Counted from the stretch's first letter, positions 43,109 to 50,080 are shown. The stretch: DNA of 64,000 bases from Chryseobacterium sp. 7 (GCF_003663845.1 NZ_RCCA01000001.1:3100001-3164000), one strand, 5' to 3'. Numbers and translations: made by a program. Notes: generated from the sequence alone by a model not told the origin.

Positions 43109-43183
43109 ATGAATTATCTCAGGAATTCTCTTGATTCCTGTTATTGTTCTGTTGCTCCAATATCTATTTTCATTTCGCTTTAA
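43109..43183 (+). CDS. Possible 24-residue leader ORF after the riboswitch
   Basis: ATG 43109 opens 24 codons to TAA 43181 (MNYLRNSLDSCYCS then VAPISIFISL), ending 13 bp before the thioesterase ATG. It overlaps a short hairpin. It could be a leader peptide, a remnant of a signal peptide of a lost gene, or a chance ORF. Confidence 0.2.
   Translation: MNYLRNSLDSCYCSVAPISIFISL
43120..43140 (+). promoter_or_regulatory. Hairpin in the riboswitch expression platform
   Basis: CAGGAAT and ATTCCTG form a 7-bp perfect stem with a 7-nt loop, followed by TTATTGTTCTGTTG. It is a candidate switchable terminator or anti-terminator between aptamer and thioesterase; the T run is weak. Confidence 0.4.
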
Positions 43184-43196
43184 TTAATAATGATAT

Positions 43197-43580
43197 ATGA
43201 CTACAGAAGAAAGAATTGAAGCATCCGAAACCAGAATCTTTAAAGCGGTTTTCCCTAACACAACCAATCATTATGATACCCTTTTCGGTGGTACGGCTAT
43301 GCAGCTGATGGACGAAGTAGCTTTCATTACTGCTACCCGATTTGCAAGAAAAAGAGTGGTAACGGTAAGCAGTGACAAAATAGATTTCAAAAAACCTATT
43401 CCTGCCGGAACAATTGTTGAGCTGATCGGGAAAGTTTCCTACGTGGGAAAGACCAGTATGAAGGTAAACGTTGAGATCTACACAGAACAGATGTATTCCT
43501 ATGAAAGAGAAAAAGCCATTGTAGGTGATTTTACTTTTGTGGCGATTGACGAATTCAAGAAACCAATCCAAATACTATAA
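43197..43580 (+). CDS. Hotdog-fold acyl-CoA thioesterase under a cobalamin riboswitch
   Basis: The product has 127 residues of the YciA/BFIT-like hotdog family: HYDTLFGGTAMQLMDEVAFI (substrate helix), VVTVSSDKIDFKKPIPAGTI and ELIGKVSYVGKTSMKVNVEI. It hydrolyses acyl-CoAs to free acid and CoA in the cytoplasm; the chain-length preference is not visible. It is the only gene between the cobalamin riboswitch and a strong terminator, so it seems to be the regulated gene. Expression when cobalamin is scarce could relieve accumulated propionyl- or methylmalonyl-CoA, but this is inference. Confidence 0.9.
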   Translation: MTTEERIEASETRIFKAVFPNTTNHYDTLFGGTAMQLMDEVAFITATRFARKRVVTVSSDKIDFKKPIPAGTIVELIGKVSYVGKTSMKVNVEIYTEQMYSYEREKAIVGDFTFVAIDEFKKPIQIL

Positions 43581-43583
43581 ATA

Positions 43584-43616
43584 ATGTTTCGGGCGGCCTT
43601 TGGCCGCCCGAAACAT
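43584..43616. terminator. GC-rich 15-bp perfect hairpin between convergent genes
   Basis: ATGTTTCGGGCGGCC and GGCCGCCCGAAACAT pair perfectly around TTT. The stem is far more GC-rich than its surroundings and has no long T run. It probably ends both the thioesterase gene and the convergent HD-hydrolase gene. Confidence 0.8.
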
Positions 43617-43628
43617 ATTATATATTCA

Positions 43629-44225
43629 TTAAAGTGATTTGATCACTTTTTCTGTTTCCAGACTTCTGTTCAGTAACACATCAAAAGCCTCTCCCATTTC
43701 ATCTGATGCTCTGCCTATGGCATTTTCAAGCATATTTCGAATTTGTTTTTCTGTTACTCCGGCTTCCGTCCAGCTTTTCCCTGAAGTATGGGAGTTTAAG
43801 ATAAACGGCATGATTCTGTCAATCCCACAGGCGAAAACAGCATCCGGTGTTTTCTCATCTTCAAATTCAAGCCATAGATTAAAAAATTCTGTACGCAAAG
43901 GTTCATCCAATATTCCAAAAATCTTTTGGGCAGATGCTTTTTCCCTTTCAAACTTTCCTACCATGGCCTGTTCATCAAAAATAAAAGTATCTCCGGCTTC
44001 AATCTCTACAAGATCATGAATGGAAAGCATTCTTATTACCCTTAATAAGTCTATATCTGCGCGGTTTTTAGCATACGGATAAAGAATCTGAGCCAGAATG
44101 ATAATCTGCCATGAATGTTCTGCTGTATTTTCTCTTCGGGAATCATCTGCATTATAATTTCTTCGCTGTACATTTTTAAGCGCATCTACTGCCAGAATAA
44201 AATCTATCTCTTTCTGAATTTTCAT
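43629..44225 (-). CDS. HD-domain hydrolase (YfbR-like 5'-nucleotidase family)
   Basis: The product has 198 residues with the HD metal site H37 (in ENTAEHSWQ), H70-D71 (in LSIHDLVEIEAGDTFIF) and a later Asp (GIDRIMP). The opening ALKNVQRRNYNADDSRRENT and the overall order match small HD hydrolases that dephosphorylate deoxynucleotides. The start lies one base after the stop of the upstream gene on the same strand (44227), so the two form a unit. Confidence 0.9.
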   Translation of the reverse strand: MKIQKEIDFILAVDALKNVQRRNYNADDSRRENTAEHSWQIIILAQILYPYAKNRADIDLLRVIRMLSIHDLVEIEAGDTFIFDEQAMVGKFEREKASAQKIFGILDEPLRTEFFNLWLEFEDEKTPDAVFACGIDRIMPFILNSHTSGKSWTEAGVTEKQIRNMLENAIGRASDEMGEAFDVLLNRSLETEKVIKSL

Positions 44226-44226
44226 C

Positions 44227-44928
44227 TTACTTCTTATTTCTGTTATATTGATCTGACGGATATACCTTTGTTCTGGTAATCCATTTATTATTTATCTTTT
44301 CTTTTGTAGTTACTTTTACGCGGCCCTCAACAGTCATATCTTCCTCTTTTTCAAAGACCTTATCAAGTCCTTTATTCGGAATTACAGCATATTCTGTAGT
44401 AAAAATATCACAGCAGCCGGATTTTCCATAGGTGATGAGGCGTTTACGTTGAGCATCCACATCAAAAATATCAAGACCGTTTGAACCCAGCTCTGTAAGC
44501 TCATCACTTTTCTCAAACCCCATTCTTGTTTTGTTGAAGACATATACATCATAAGATGCACCGCTATAGTTTCCCATATTCCCGTTTCTTATTGCCACGT
44601 CTTCTGTTCCGTCAAAATTAAAGTCATCTATAATCACTGCCCGCTGATCTTTTGAAAGAGGAATCAATTTCTTTGGAATCAGTTTTTGCCCTTGTTCAGC
44701 ATACAAAACAAGATCATCAGAAACAAAAGTCTGTACTTTGCTGTTTTTGTTATCAAATAACTCCACCTTTCCTTTTCCTCCACATCTGTCATCATAACAG
44801 TTTTCTATCTGGAGGATAGCATCATAGCTCTTTGAGGCATTTTTAATCTCAAACTGATATTGTCCGAAACATGCAGGTCCAAGCAGAACAAAAGCCGGCA
44901 AATGCCTATACTTACTAAATATATTCAT
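44227..44928 (-). CDS. Secreted XAC2610-like / FG-GAP-type protein
   Basis: The product has 233 residues with a signal peptide-like N-terminus (LPAFVLLGPACFG). The domain has IENCYDDRCGGKGKVELFD, AVIIDDFNFDGTEDVAIRNG (FG-GAP-like DxDxDGxxD calcium loop) and YGKSGCCDIFTTEYAV. This resembles XAC2610-related periplasmic proteins of unknown role. It is co-transcribed with the HD hydrolase gene (1-bp gap). A -7 element lies at 44966-44973. Confidence 0.78.
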   Translation of the reverse strand: MNIFSKYRHLPAFVLLGPACFGQYQFEIKNASKSYDAILQIENCYDDRCGGKGKVELFDNKNSKVQTFVSDDLVLYAEQGQKLIPKKLIPLSKDQRAVIIDDFNFDGTEDVAIRNGNMGNYSGASYDVYVFNKTRMGFEKSDELTELGSNGLDIFDVDAQRKRLITYGKSGCCDIFTTEYAVIPNKGLDKVFEKEEDMTVEGRVKVTTKEKINNKWITRTKVYPSDQYNRNKK

Positions 44929-44965
44929 GGTAATAGTAAATGATTTAGGTGTGTTTTATTTCTAA

Positions 44966-44973
44966 CAAAAATA
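44966..44973 (-). promoter_or_regulatory. -7 element (TATTTTTG) for the XAC2610-like / HD-hydrolase unit
   Basis: An exact TAnnTTTG match on the minus strand, giving a leader of about 32 nt before ATG 44928. Confidence 0.5.
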
Positions 44974-45210
44974 CGAATACTAAATTAATATATGATGAGT
45001 GATGAGCAATCAGTAATAGCTAACAGATAAGATCCTGCTTTCTTTTCATTTTCTCTAAAATTCATTGGAATTTTAAAGATTTTTCGTGCATTTTTTATCT
45101 ATATTCATTTTTTACAAAAATTCAATTAAAAATTATTTAATTGATTATCAACTATTTAAATTATTTATTTCAAAAATTACACTACTTTGTATTGCATAAT
45201 ACCATTTTAT

Positions 45211-45231
45211 TTACATATCTTTGTAATGTAA
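45211..45231 (+). promoter_or_regulatory. padR promoter with overlapping palindrome (candidate operator)
   Basis: The -7 element TATCTTTG (45216-45223) has a TTG 21 bp upstream (45192-45194), a good Bacteroidota promoter. It is embedded in TTACATATCTTTGTAATGTA plus A, whose ends TTACAT and ATGTAA are inverted. A repressor bound here would block transcription, and PadR from the same transcript is the obvious candidate. PadR sites are usually the ATGT-ACAT order, so the match is not exact. Confidence 0.55.
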
Positions 45232-45301
45232 AATTAGAATAGGCTCAGCTAGCTAGGAGCATTTTTCTAAGAATATAACTAATTAACAAAACTTATCAAA
45301 G

Positions 45302-45631
45302 ATGAATACCGAAAATACCAAAGCGCAAATGCGAAAAGGAATTCTGGAATTCTGTATTCTAAGTCTCATCAATAATCGAGAAATGTATGTTTCTGATCTT
45401 ATTGACGAACTGAAAAAAGGAAAACTGGATGTAGTGGAAGGAACCCTCTACCCTCTTCTTACAAGACTTAAAAACGGAGAGTTTCTCTCTTACAGATGGG
45501 AAGAATCTACAGGAGGACCACCCAGAAAATATTATCAGATCACAGAAAAAGGAAAACTTTTTCTGGATGAACTTCTAAACACATGGAATGAACTGACAGC
45601 CTCAGTAAACCAAATCACCCAACAAAATTAA
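45302..45631 (+). CDS. PadR-family transcriptional regulator
   Basis: The product has 109 residues, the short PadR form. It has a winged helix: KGILEFCILSLINNREMYVS, VVEGTLYPLLTRLKNGEFLS and the wing SYRWEESTGGPPRKYYQITE. PadR proteins repress neighbouring genes and often themselves. pspC follows 11 bp downstream, a pairing common in Bacteroidota, so PadR probably controls the envelope-stress protein as well as its own promoter. Confidence 0.95.
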   Translation: MNTENTKAQMRKGILEFCILSLINNREMYVSDLIDELKKGKLDVVEGTLYPLLTRLKNGEFLSYRWEESTGGPPRKYYQITEKGKLFLDELLNTWNELTASVNQITQQN

Positions 45632-45642
45632 AAAACAAAGCT

Positions 45643-47364
45643 ATGAACAAGACACTCTCAATAGGACTCGCAGGTTTTTCTTTTACCATAGAAGAACACG
45701 CATATATAAAGCTCAGCGATTACCTGAATGCTCTGAGAAGCTCTCTGGATGCTTCTGAGGCTGATGAAGTAATGCATGACATAGAAATAAGAATGGTGGA
45801 GATTTTCAAAGATTCTTTAGGAAAACGTGAAGTGATCAACGATACCGATGTAGAAAAGGTAATCGCACAGATCGGAAGCCCTGAAAAAATTGAAGAACAG
45901 GAAGAAGCTTATTTTTCTGAAAAAACATCAACAAGAAATAACAATTCAGGAACTAACTATACCGATAAAAAACAACTGTTCCGTGATCCGGAAAAACAAA
46001 AAGTAGCAGGGGTTTGCGCAGGTTTAGCTCAATATGTAGGAATGGATATTACTACCATGAGAGCAATCTGGCTGGGAATCTTCATATTAGGAATTTTCAC
46101 AGCTGCTATCTCTTCTTCATTAATCGGTCTTTTATATGTAATCCTTTGGATCGTACTTCCAAAAGCTGAAACAGCGGCAGATTTCCTGAAAATGCAGGGA
46201 AAGCCTATGAACTTCGACAATCTTAAGAATGAGTCTAATAAATTGGTACAGTTTGCCAATGAATCTACTCAGAGGGTCGGAGAAATCTATAACGAAAACA
46301 AACCTTACATCAGCAACGCAAGCAGCGGAGTATGGAATATATTCAAGTATATTGTAGGAGGATTCTTCGTATTGATGGCGGTAGGAAGCATTATCGGAGT
46401 ATTTGTTTTATTCGGTCTTTTCGGAATGGATACAGATTTCCCGGGAGCTAACGAGATCAGATTCTATATGGATGATCAGGGACTTGATAAAGTACTGGCT
46501 GCCATGATGGTCATCGGAAGCTTAATTCCGGCAATCCTTTTCAGCTTATTAAGCATTAAGATTTTCTCTCCAAAAACAAAACTGAGAAATATCGGATGGG
46601 TAATAGGAGGTTTATTCCTTCTTCTGATCGGATTGGGAACTTATTTCGGAATCAGCATGGCTAAGAAAGATATGATCTATAGAGGAAGCAAAGAAGATGT
46701 AGAAAATGTAGCCATCAACACTACTTCAGATACGGTGTATGTGGATGTAAAACAGATCAATATTCCTCAGAATTTCAAAGCTTACAACAATGATATTTAT
46801 TCTGACAAAAGAACAGTGTTCGAAGAAGACTATATTTCTGTAGATGTAACCAGAAAGCCAGATATTAAAACCCCTTATCTCATCATTAAAAAAGAAGGAA
46901 AAGGATATAACTTCCCCATCCAGATGACAGTTCCTGTAGAAATTGTGAACAACAAAGTATTACTTCCCAACTACATCAAATATCCATACGAACACAGATT
47001 CAGAGACTATAGTTTAAACTATGAACTTGTAGTTCCGCAAAAAGCAGTTGTTTTATCCATGAATAAAGATCGTATCCATATGGATGGAGACCTGGACGGA
47101 GATGGTATCAATGATGAAGATCAGGACACAGACGAAGACCACAACGGTGTTAGAATTGAAAAAAATAAAATCACGGTAAACGGTTCAAGTATTGAATTTA
47201 ACTCTGATGATAAAGACAGCATCATTGTAAACGGTAAAAAAGTTCCGAACAACCAGGCAAAGAAAGTAATTGATTCTGCAGTGTCCAACATCAAAAAATC
47301 TAATAAAGATATGGACATCAAAATCAAAGACGGGAAAAACGAAATTTCCATACAAACTAAATAA
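45643..47364 (+). CDS. PspC-domain envelope-stress membrane protein
   Basis: The product has 573 residues. Residues ~1-90 are a helical regulatory part (SLDASEADEVMHDIEIRMVE). The PspC domain at ~110-172 (KQLFRDPEKQKVAGVCAGLA, VLWIVLPKAET) follows, then three further hydrophobic helices (~235-355) and a long extramembrane C-terminal domain. Near residues 490-505 there is an acidic calcium-loop-like segment (DGDLDGDGINDEDQDTDED). It probably senses membrane stress at the inner membrane. It is co-transcribed with padR. Confidence 0.9.
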   Translation: MNKTLSIGLAGFSFTIEEHAYIKLSDYLNALRSSLDASEADEVMHDIEIRMVEIFKDSLGKREVINDTDVEKVIAQIGSPEKIEEQEEAYFSEKTSTRNNNSGTNYTDKKQLFRDPEKQKVAGVCAGLAQYVGMDITTMRAIWLGIFILGIFTAAISSSLIGLLYVILWIVLPKAETAADFLKMQGKPMNFDNLKNESNKLVQFANESTQRVGEIYNENKPYISNASSGVWNIFKYIVGGFFVLMAVGSIIGVFVLFGLFGMDTDFPGANEIRFYMDDQGLDKVLAAMMVIGSLIPAILFSLLSIKIFSPKTKLRNIGWVIGGLFLLLIGLGTYFGISMAKKDMIYRGSKEDVENVAINTTSDTVYVDVKQINIPQNFKAYNNDIYSDKRTVFEEDYISVDVTRKPDIKTPYLIIKKEGKGYNFPIQMTVPVEIVNNKVLLPNYIKYPYEHRFRDYSLNYELVVPQKAVVLSMNKDRIHMDGDLDGDGINDEDQDTDEDHNGVRIEKNKITVNGSSIEFNSDDKDSIIVNGKKVPNNQAKKVIDSAVSNIKKSNKDMDIKIKDGKNEISIQTK

Positions 47365-47373
47365 TTAACTTCA

Positions 47374-47433
47374 GAGAGTGGTAGAAGGTGTGAGTGAAAG
47401 ACAACCGTTTGAAATTCACACCCTTCTTCTCTC
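47374..47433 (+). terminator. Long inverted repeat after pspC
   Basis: GAGAG...AGAAGGTGTGA on the left pairs with TCACACCCTTCTTCTCTC on the right around a ~22-nt loop. It starts 10 bp after the pspC stop. There is no strong T run, but its position fits a transcript end. Confidence 0.6.
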
Positions 47434-47538
47434 AGAAAAGTGAAAATAAAGCTTTATTTAGTTTCTTATGTGGAAAAAAAGTTTTAATTTCGTACAACTA
47501 AAATTTAATAACCAATCAACCAAAAACACATACTTGTC

Positions 47539-47601
47539 ATGATACAATTTGCAATGGAATTCGTAATGAAAATCGTAGATTTAATTAGCGGTTTGTTTTA
47601 A
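47539..47601 (+). CDS. 20-residue amphipathic mini-protein (PSM-like)
   Basis: ATG 47539 to TAA 47601 encodes MIQFAMEFVMKIVDLISGLF. Polar residues Q3, E7, K11, D14 and S17 fall on one face of a helix and all others are hydrophobic, an ideal amphipathic helix. The segment MEFV...DL..GLF recalls the staphylococcal phenol-soluble modulin alpha peptides. A near-consensus -7 (TAATTTCG, one mismatch) lies at 47485 and a strong terminator follows at 47628. It has no signal peptide. An internal ATG (47554) could give a 15-residue form. No homology search was possible. Confidence 0.5.
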   Translation: MIQFAMEFVMKIVDLISGLF

Positions 47602-47627
47602 GAGCGATAATATTTCAATATATTTGT

Positions 47628-47659
47628 AAAGTATAACCAAAGTTTGGTTATACTTTTTT
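47628..47659 (+). terminator. Rho-independent terminator after the mini-ORF
   Basis: AAAGTATAACCAAA and TTTGGTTATACTTT form a near-perfect long stem with a 2-nt loop, followed by T residues. It lies 27 bp after the mini-ORF stop and 20 bp before the next gene, so it isolates the mini-ORF transcript. A TATATTTG at 47619-47626 just before it could instead start the acyltransferase transcript. Confidence 0.85.
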
Positions 47660-47679
47660 GTTTTTAATCCAAGAAATCT

Positions 47680-48261
47680 ATGAAAAAGCTGATAGGCAAA
47701 GCAATGCTAAAAATATTAGGTTGGAAAGTTGTTCTCCAGGGCGATGTCAACAACCTGAACAGGTGTATCCTTGTGGTAGCGCCACATACCCATAATATGG
47801 AATACATTTTAGGAAACTTCGCCTATTGGTCGCTGGAAAAACCTTTAAAAATCATCATTAAAGACGCTCACACCAAGGCATGGTACGGTGGTGTAGTAAA
47901 AGGACTTGGAGGTATTGGTATAGACAGAAGCCAGAAAAATGATCTGGTCAATTTTGTAGCCAACCAGTTTGCAAAAGAAGATTTTAGCCTTGTAATTACT
48001 CCGGAAGGTACCAGAAGCTGGGTTCCGAAATGGAGAAAAGGTTTCTACCACATGGCACTCGCTGCAAAAGTTCCTATTGTACTGGCAGCTGGGGATTTCA
48101 AAAGGAATATTGTGTATTTGGGCTATACAATCCCCTACGAAAGAATAGCTTCTGTTCCTTTTTCAGAAATCATGCAGGAAATTCAGGACTATTATGTAAA
48201 AAATGACATTGTTCCTAAAGTTCCTGAAAACTGGAATCCTAATATTATGGGTACTGAATAG
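47680..48261 (+). CDS. PlsC-like acyltransferase with HX4E motif
   Basis: The product has 193 residues. Motif I reads H36-THNM-E41, so the usual HX4D aspartate is replaced by glutamate. The rest is standard: GGIGIDRSQKNDLV, TPEGTRS (E109-S113) and VPIVLAAGDFKRN. The family transfers acyl groups to lysophosphatidate or other lipids at the inner membrane. The short length (PlsC is ~240) and lack of an N-terminal membrane helix fit small Bacteroidota homologues. The acceptor is unknown. Confidence 0.87.
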   Translation: MKKLIGKAMLKILGWKVVLQGDVNNLNRCILVVAPHTHNMEYILGNFAYWSLEKPLKIIIKDAHTKAWYGGVVKGLGGIGIDRSQKNDLVNFVANQFAKEDFSLVITPEGTRSWVPKWRKGFYHMALAAKVPIVLAAGDFKRNIVYLGYTIPYERIASVPFSEIMQEIQDYYVKNDIVPKVPENWNPNIMGTE

Positions 48262-48264
48262 AAT

Positions 48265-48327
48265 TAGATGCTAGATGCTAGATGCTAGATGCTAGATGCT
48301 AGATGCTAGATGCTAGATGCTAGATGC
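48265..48327. repeat. Nine perfect copies of a 7-bp tandem repeat
   Basis: TAGATGC is repeated nine times without error over 63 bp, starting 4 bp after the acyltransferase stop and ending 25 bp before the next ATG. Each copy also creates the palindrome GCTAGATGC-type junction GCTAG. The unit length is not a multiple of three and lies outside coding sequence, so copy changes would alter only the spacer and leader. Confidence 0.97.
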
Positions 48328-48351
48328 AAAATTAATTATCAATTATAAAAA

Positions 48352-48780
48352 ATGAAAGGTCAGACAAAAGAAGAAATATTAGCATTCATCAATAACTGGG
48401 GAGATGTAACGCTTGCCAAAACCCTTGAAATAAAATTCATAGATATTGATCTCGAAAATGAAACCCTTACCGCTACGATGCCGGTTCTTCCGAGAACTCA
48501 TCAGCCGTTTGGGATTATGCACGGAGGAGCGAGCTGTGTTTTGGCTGAAACTTTAGGGTCAAGCCTGTCTAATATCTTTATTGATGGTGAAAAATATTAC
48601 GGAGTGGGAACCAATATCAATTCGAACCACTTAAGAAGCAAAAAGGACGGAATTGTAACTGCTACCGCACGTTTTATCAGAAAAGGAAAAACAATGCATG
48701 TATCAGAAATTGAAATCCGTGATGAAAAAGGTGTTTTGATCAATCATACCACAATGACGAACAATATCATCAACAGATAA
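48352..48780 (+). CDS. PaaI/MenI-type hotdog thioesterase (probable DHNA-CoA hydrolase)
   Basis: The product has 142 residues of the hotdog fold: MPVLPRTHQPFGIMHGGASC (catalytic region), VLAETLGSSLSNIFIDG, GVGTNINSNHLRSKKDGIVT and HVSEIEIRDEKGVLINHTTM. The HGGASCVLAE..GS pattern fits the PaaI/EntH/MenI group. Its neighbour 155 bp downstream is isochorismate synthase, the first menaquinone enzyme, so MenI (1,4-dihydroxy-2-naphthoyl-CoA hydrolase) is the best guess. The sequence alone allows other acyl-CoA substrates. Confidence 0.87.
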   Translation: MKGQTKEEILAFINNWGDVTLAKTLEIKFIDIDLENETLTATMPVLPRTHQPFGIMHGGASCVLAETLGSSLSNIFIDGEKYYGVGTNINSNHLRSKKDGIVTATARFIRKGKTMHVSEIEIRDEKGVLINHTTMTNNIINR

Positions 48781-48833
48781 CTTATCACAACATAAAAATA
48801 AGGAGCTTAAAGTAAATTTAGGCTCTTTTTATT

Positions 48834-48863
48834 TTGACATTTTTAAGACTAATAATACCTTTG
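48834..48863 (+). promoter_or_regulatory. Promoter of the isochorismate synthase gene
   Basis: TTG (48834-48836), a 19-bp spacer and TACCTTTG (48856-48863) fit the Bacteroidota -33/-7 pattern well. The surrounding phrase ACTAATAATACCTTTG recurs at about 50013-50028 in a gene-free region. Confidence 0.6.
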
Positions 48864-48934
48864 TAGAAAGGAAAATTACCTCTGGAATTAATACTAATAT
48901 TTAGCGATAATTTTTCAAAATCCCTTCTTAGCTC

Positions 48935-49903
48935 ATGATTTATTTCAAACTCCCTTTCGACGAGAGATTACTGTCTGCAGATGAAAAAAATGCTAAAAAT
49001 GCAGTTCACTTTATTTCTTATAACGGTTTAGATCAAATCAGCTTCAACGGAGATATTTTTGAAATAAATCCTGCTAAATTTGATCAAACTCTCATCACCA
49101 GTGACGTTCTGAAAGATGACACTACAAATTCTTCCGCGGAAACCAAAGAAGAATACTGCAGTACTTTACAGCAAGTAATTGAAGTCATTAAAGAAAACAG
49201 CTTACCAAAGCTTGTCTATTCAAGAAGGAAGATCTTTGCAGACTTTAATACTATCAATTATACAGAGAGTTTTAAGAACTTATGTACATCTTATCCCAAT
49301 GCTTTCAGATATCTGTTTAATGATGGAGAAAATGCCTGGATGGGAGCTTTTTCCGAAGTTTTAGGAAAGTTTAATAAATCAACTCACGAGTTTGAAACCA
49401 TGGCTCTTGCCGGAACTCTTCCCGTACCTGAAGCATGGTCTGAAAAAGAAATAGAAGAGCAGAAACCCGTAACCTCTTATATTCAGGATATTCTGAAAAA
49501 TTACTCTGAAAATGTAGAACAATCGGAAACCTACGATCACATTTCAGGGAACATAAAACATTTACGAACAGATTTTAAAACAACTATTCAGCCAAGCGAT
49601 CTGGACAGCATCATTCAGGATTTGCACCCTACTCCGGCTGTTTGTGGAATTCCAAAGGATTTCTGTAATGAGAGTATTCGTAAGTATGAGAAATTCCCCC
49701 GCGAATTCTATGCCGGTTATATTAAAGTAGAAACCGAAGAAAGCATTCTTTATTTTGTGAATCTACGTTGTGCAAGGCTTTATAAAGATTCTGTACATAT
49801 TTTTGTGGGAGGCGGAATAACAGCTCAAAGCAATCCGGGCAAAGAATGGAGAGAAACAGAACTGAAATCTGAAGCGATATTGAAAAACTTGGCTATTTCT
49901 TAG
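48935..49903 (+). CDS. menF: Isochorismate synthase (MenF/EntC family)
   Basis: The product has 322 residues, short for the family but with the whole chorismate-binding core. Motifs are LPKLVYSRRKIFADF, AWMGAFSEVLGKFN, FETMALAGTLPVPEAWSEKE, HLRTDFKTTIQPSD, LHPTPAVCGIPKDFC, REFYAGYIKVETEE and IFVGGGITAQSNPGKEWRET. It converts chorismate to isochorismate, entering menaquinone synthesis, the main quinone of Flavobacteriia. The MenI-like thioesterase lies just upstream. A siderophore role is possible but no such genes are near. Confidence 0.93.
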   Translation: MIYFKLPFDERLLSADEKNAKNAVHFISYNGLDQISFNGDIFEINPAKFDQTLITSDVLKDDTTNSSAETKEEYCSTLQQVIEVIKENSLPKLVYSRRKIFADFNTINYTESFKNLCTSYPNAFRYLFNDGENAWMGAFSEVLGKFNKSTHEFETMALAGTLPVPEAWSEKEIEEQKPVTSYIQDILKNYSENVEQSETYDHISGNIKHLRTDFKTTIQPSDLDSIIQDLHPTPAVCGIPKDFCNESIRKYEKFPREFYAGYIKVETEESILYFVNLRCARLYKDSVHIFVGGGITAQSNPGKEWRETELKSEAILKNLAIS

Positions 49904-50054
49904 ATTATATTGTTTTTACATATTAATTTAATCACAGATTGCACAAATTTGCACGGATGTTTGCGTATATTTTTCTTTGCTGAGAACGCCCTTGCGAATG
50001 ATTTTAAAGTCACTAATAATACCTTTGCGAACTTTGCACGATAATTATAAGTAT

Positions 50055-50080
50055 GGCTAAAGCCAATTCCTATTGAATAT
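50055..50080. repeat. GGCTAAAGCC...TCCTATTGAATAT extragenic repeat, copy 2
   Basis: GGCTAAAGCCAATTCCTATT followed by GAATAT matches copy 1 at 26286-26311 except for two or three bases in the middle. The outer palindrome arms of copy 1 are lost here. Confidence 0.65.

Larger units (their letters stand above)
44929..45301. other. 373-bp gene-free region between divergent units
   Basis: It holds the promoter of the XAC2610-like gene (44966-44973, minus), a very AT-rich centre without open frames, and the padR promoter with its palindrome (45211-45231). The segment GGCTCAGCTAGCTAGGAGC at about 45242-45260 contains the self-complementary AGCTAGCT and could be part of the padR leader structure. 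Confidence 0.55.

Noticed and set aside
48265..48327. TAGATGC array as a CRISPR
   Set aside because: It is a head-to-tail heptamer with no spacers and no cas genes.
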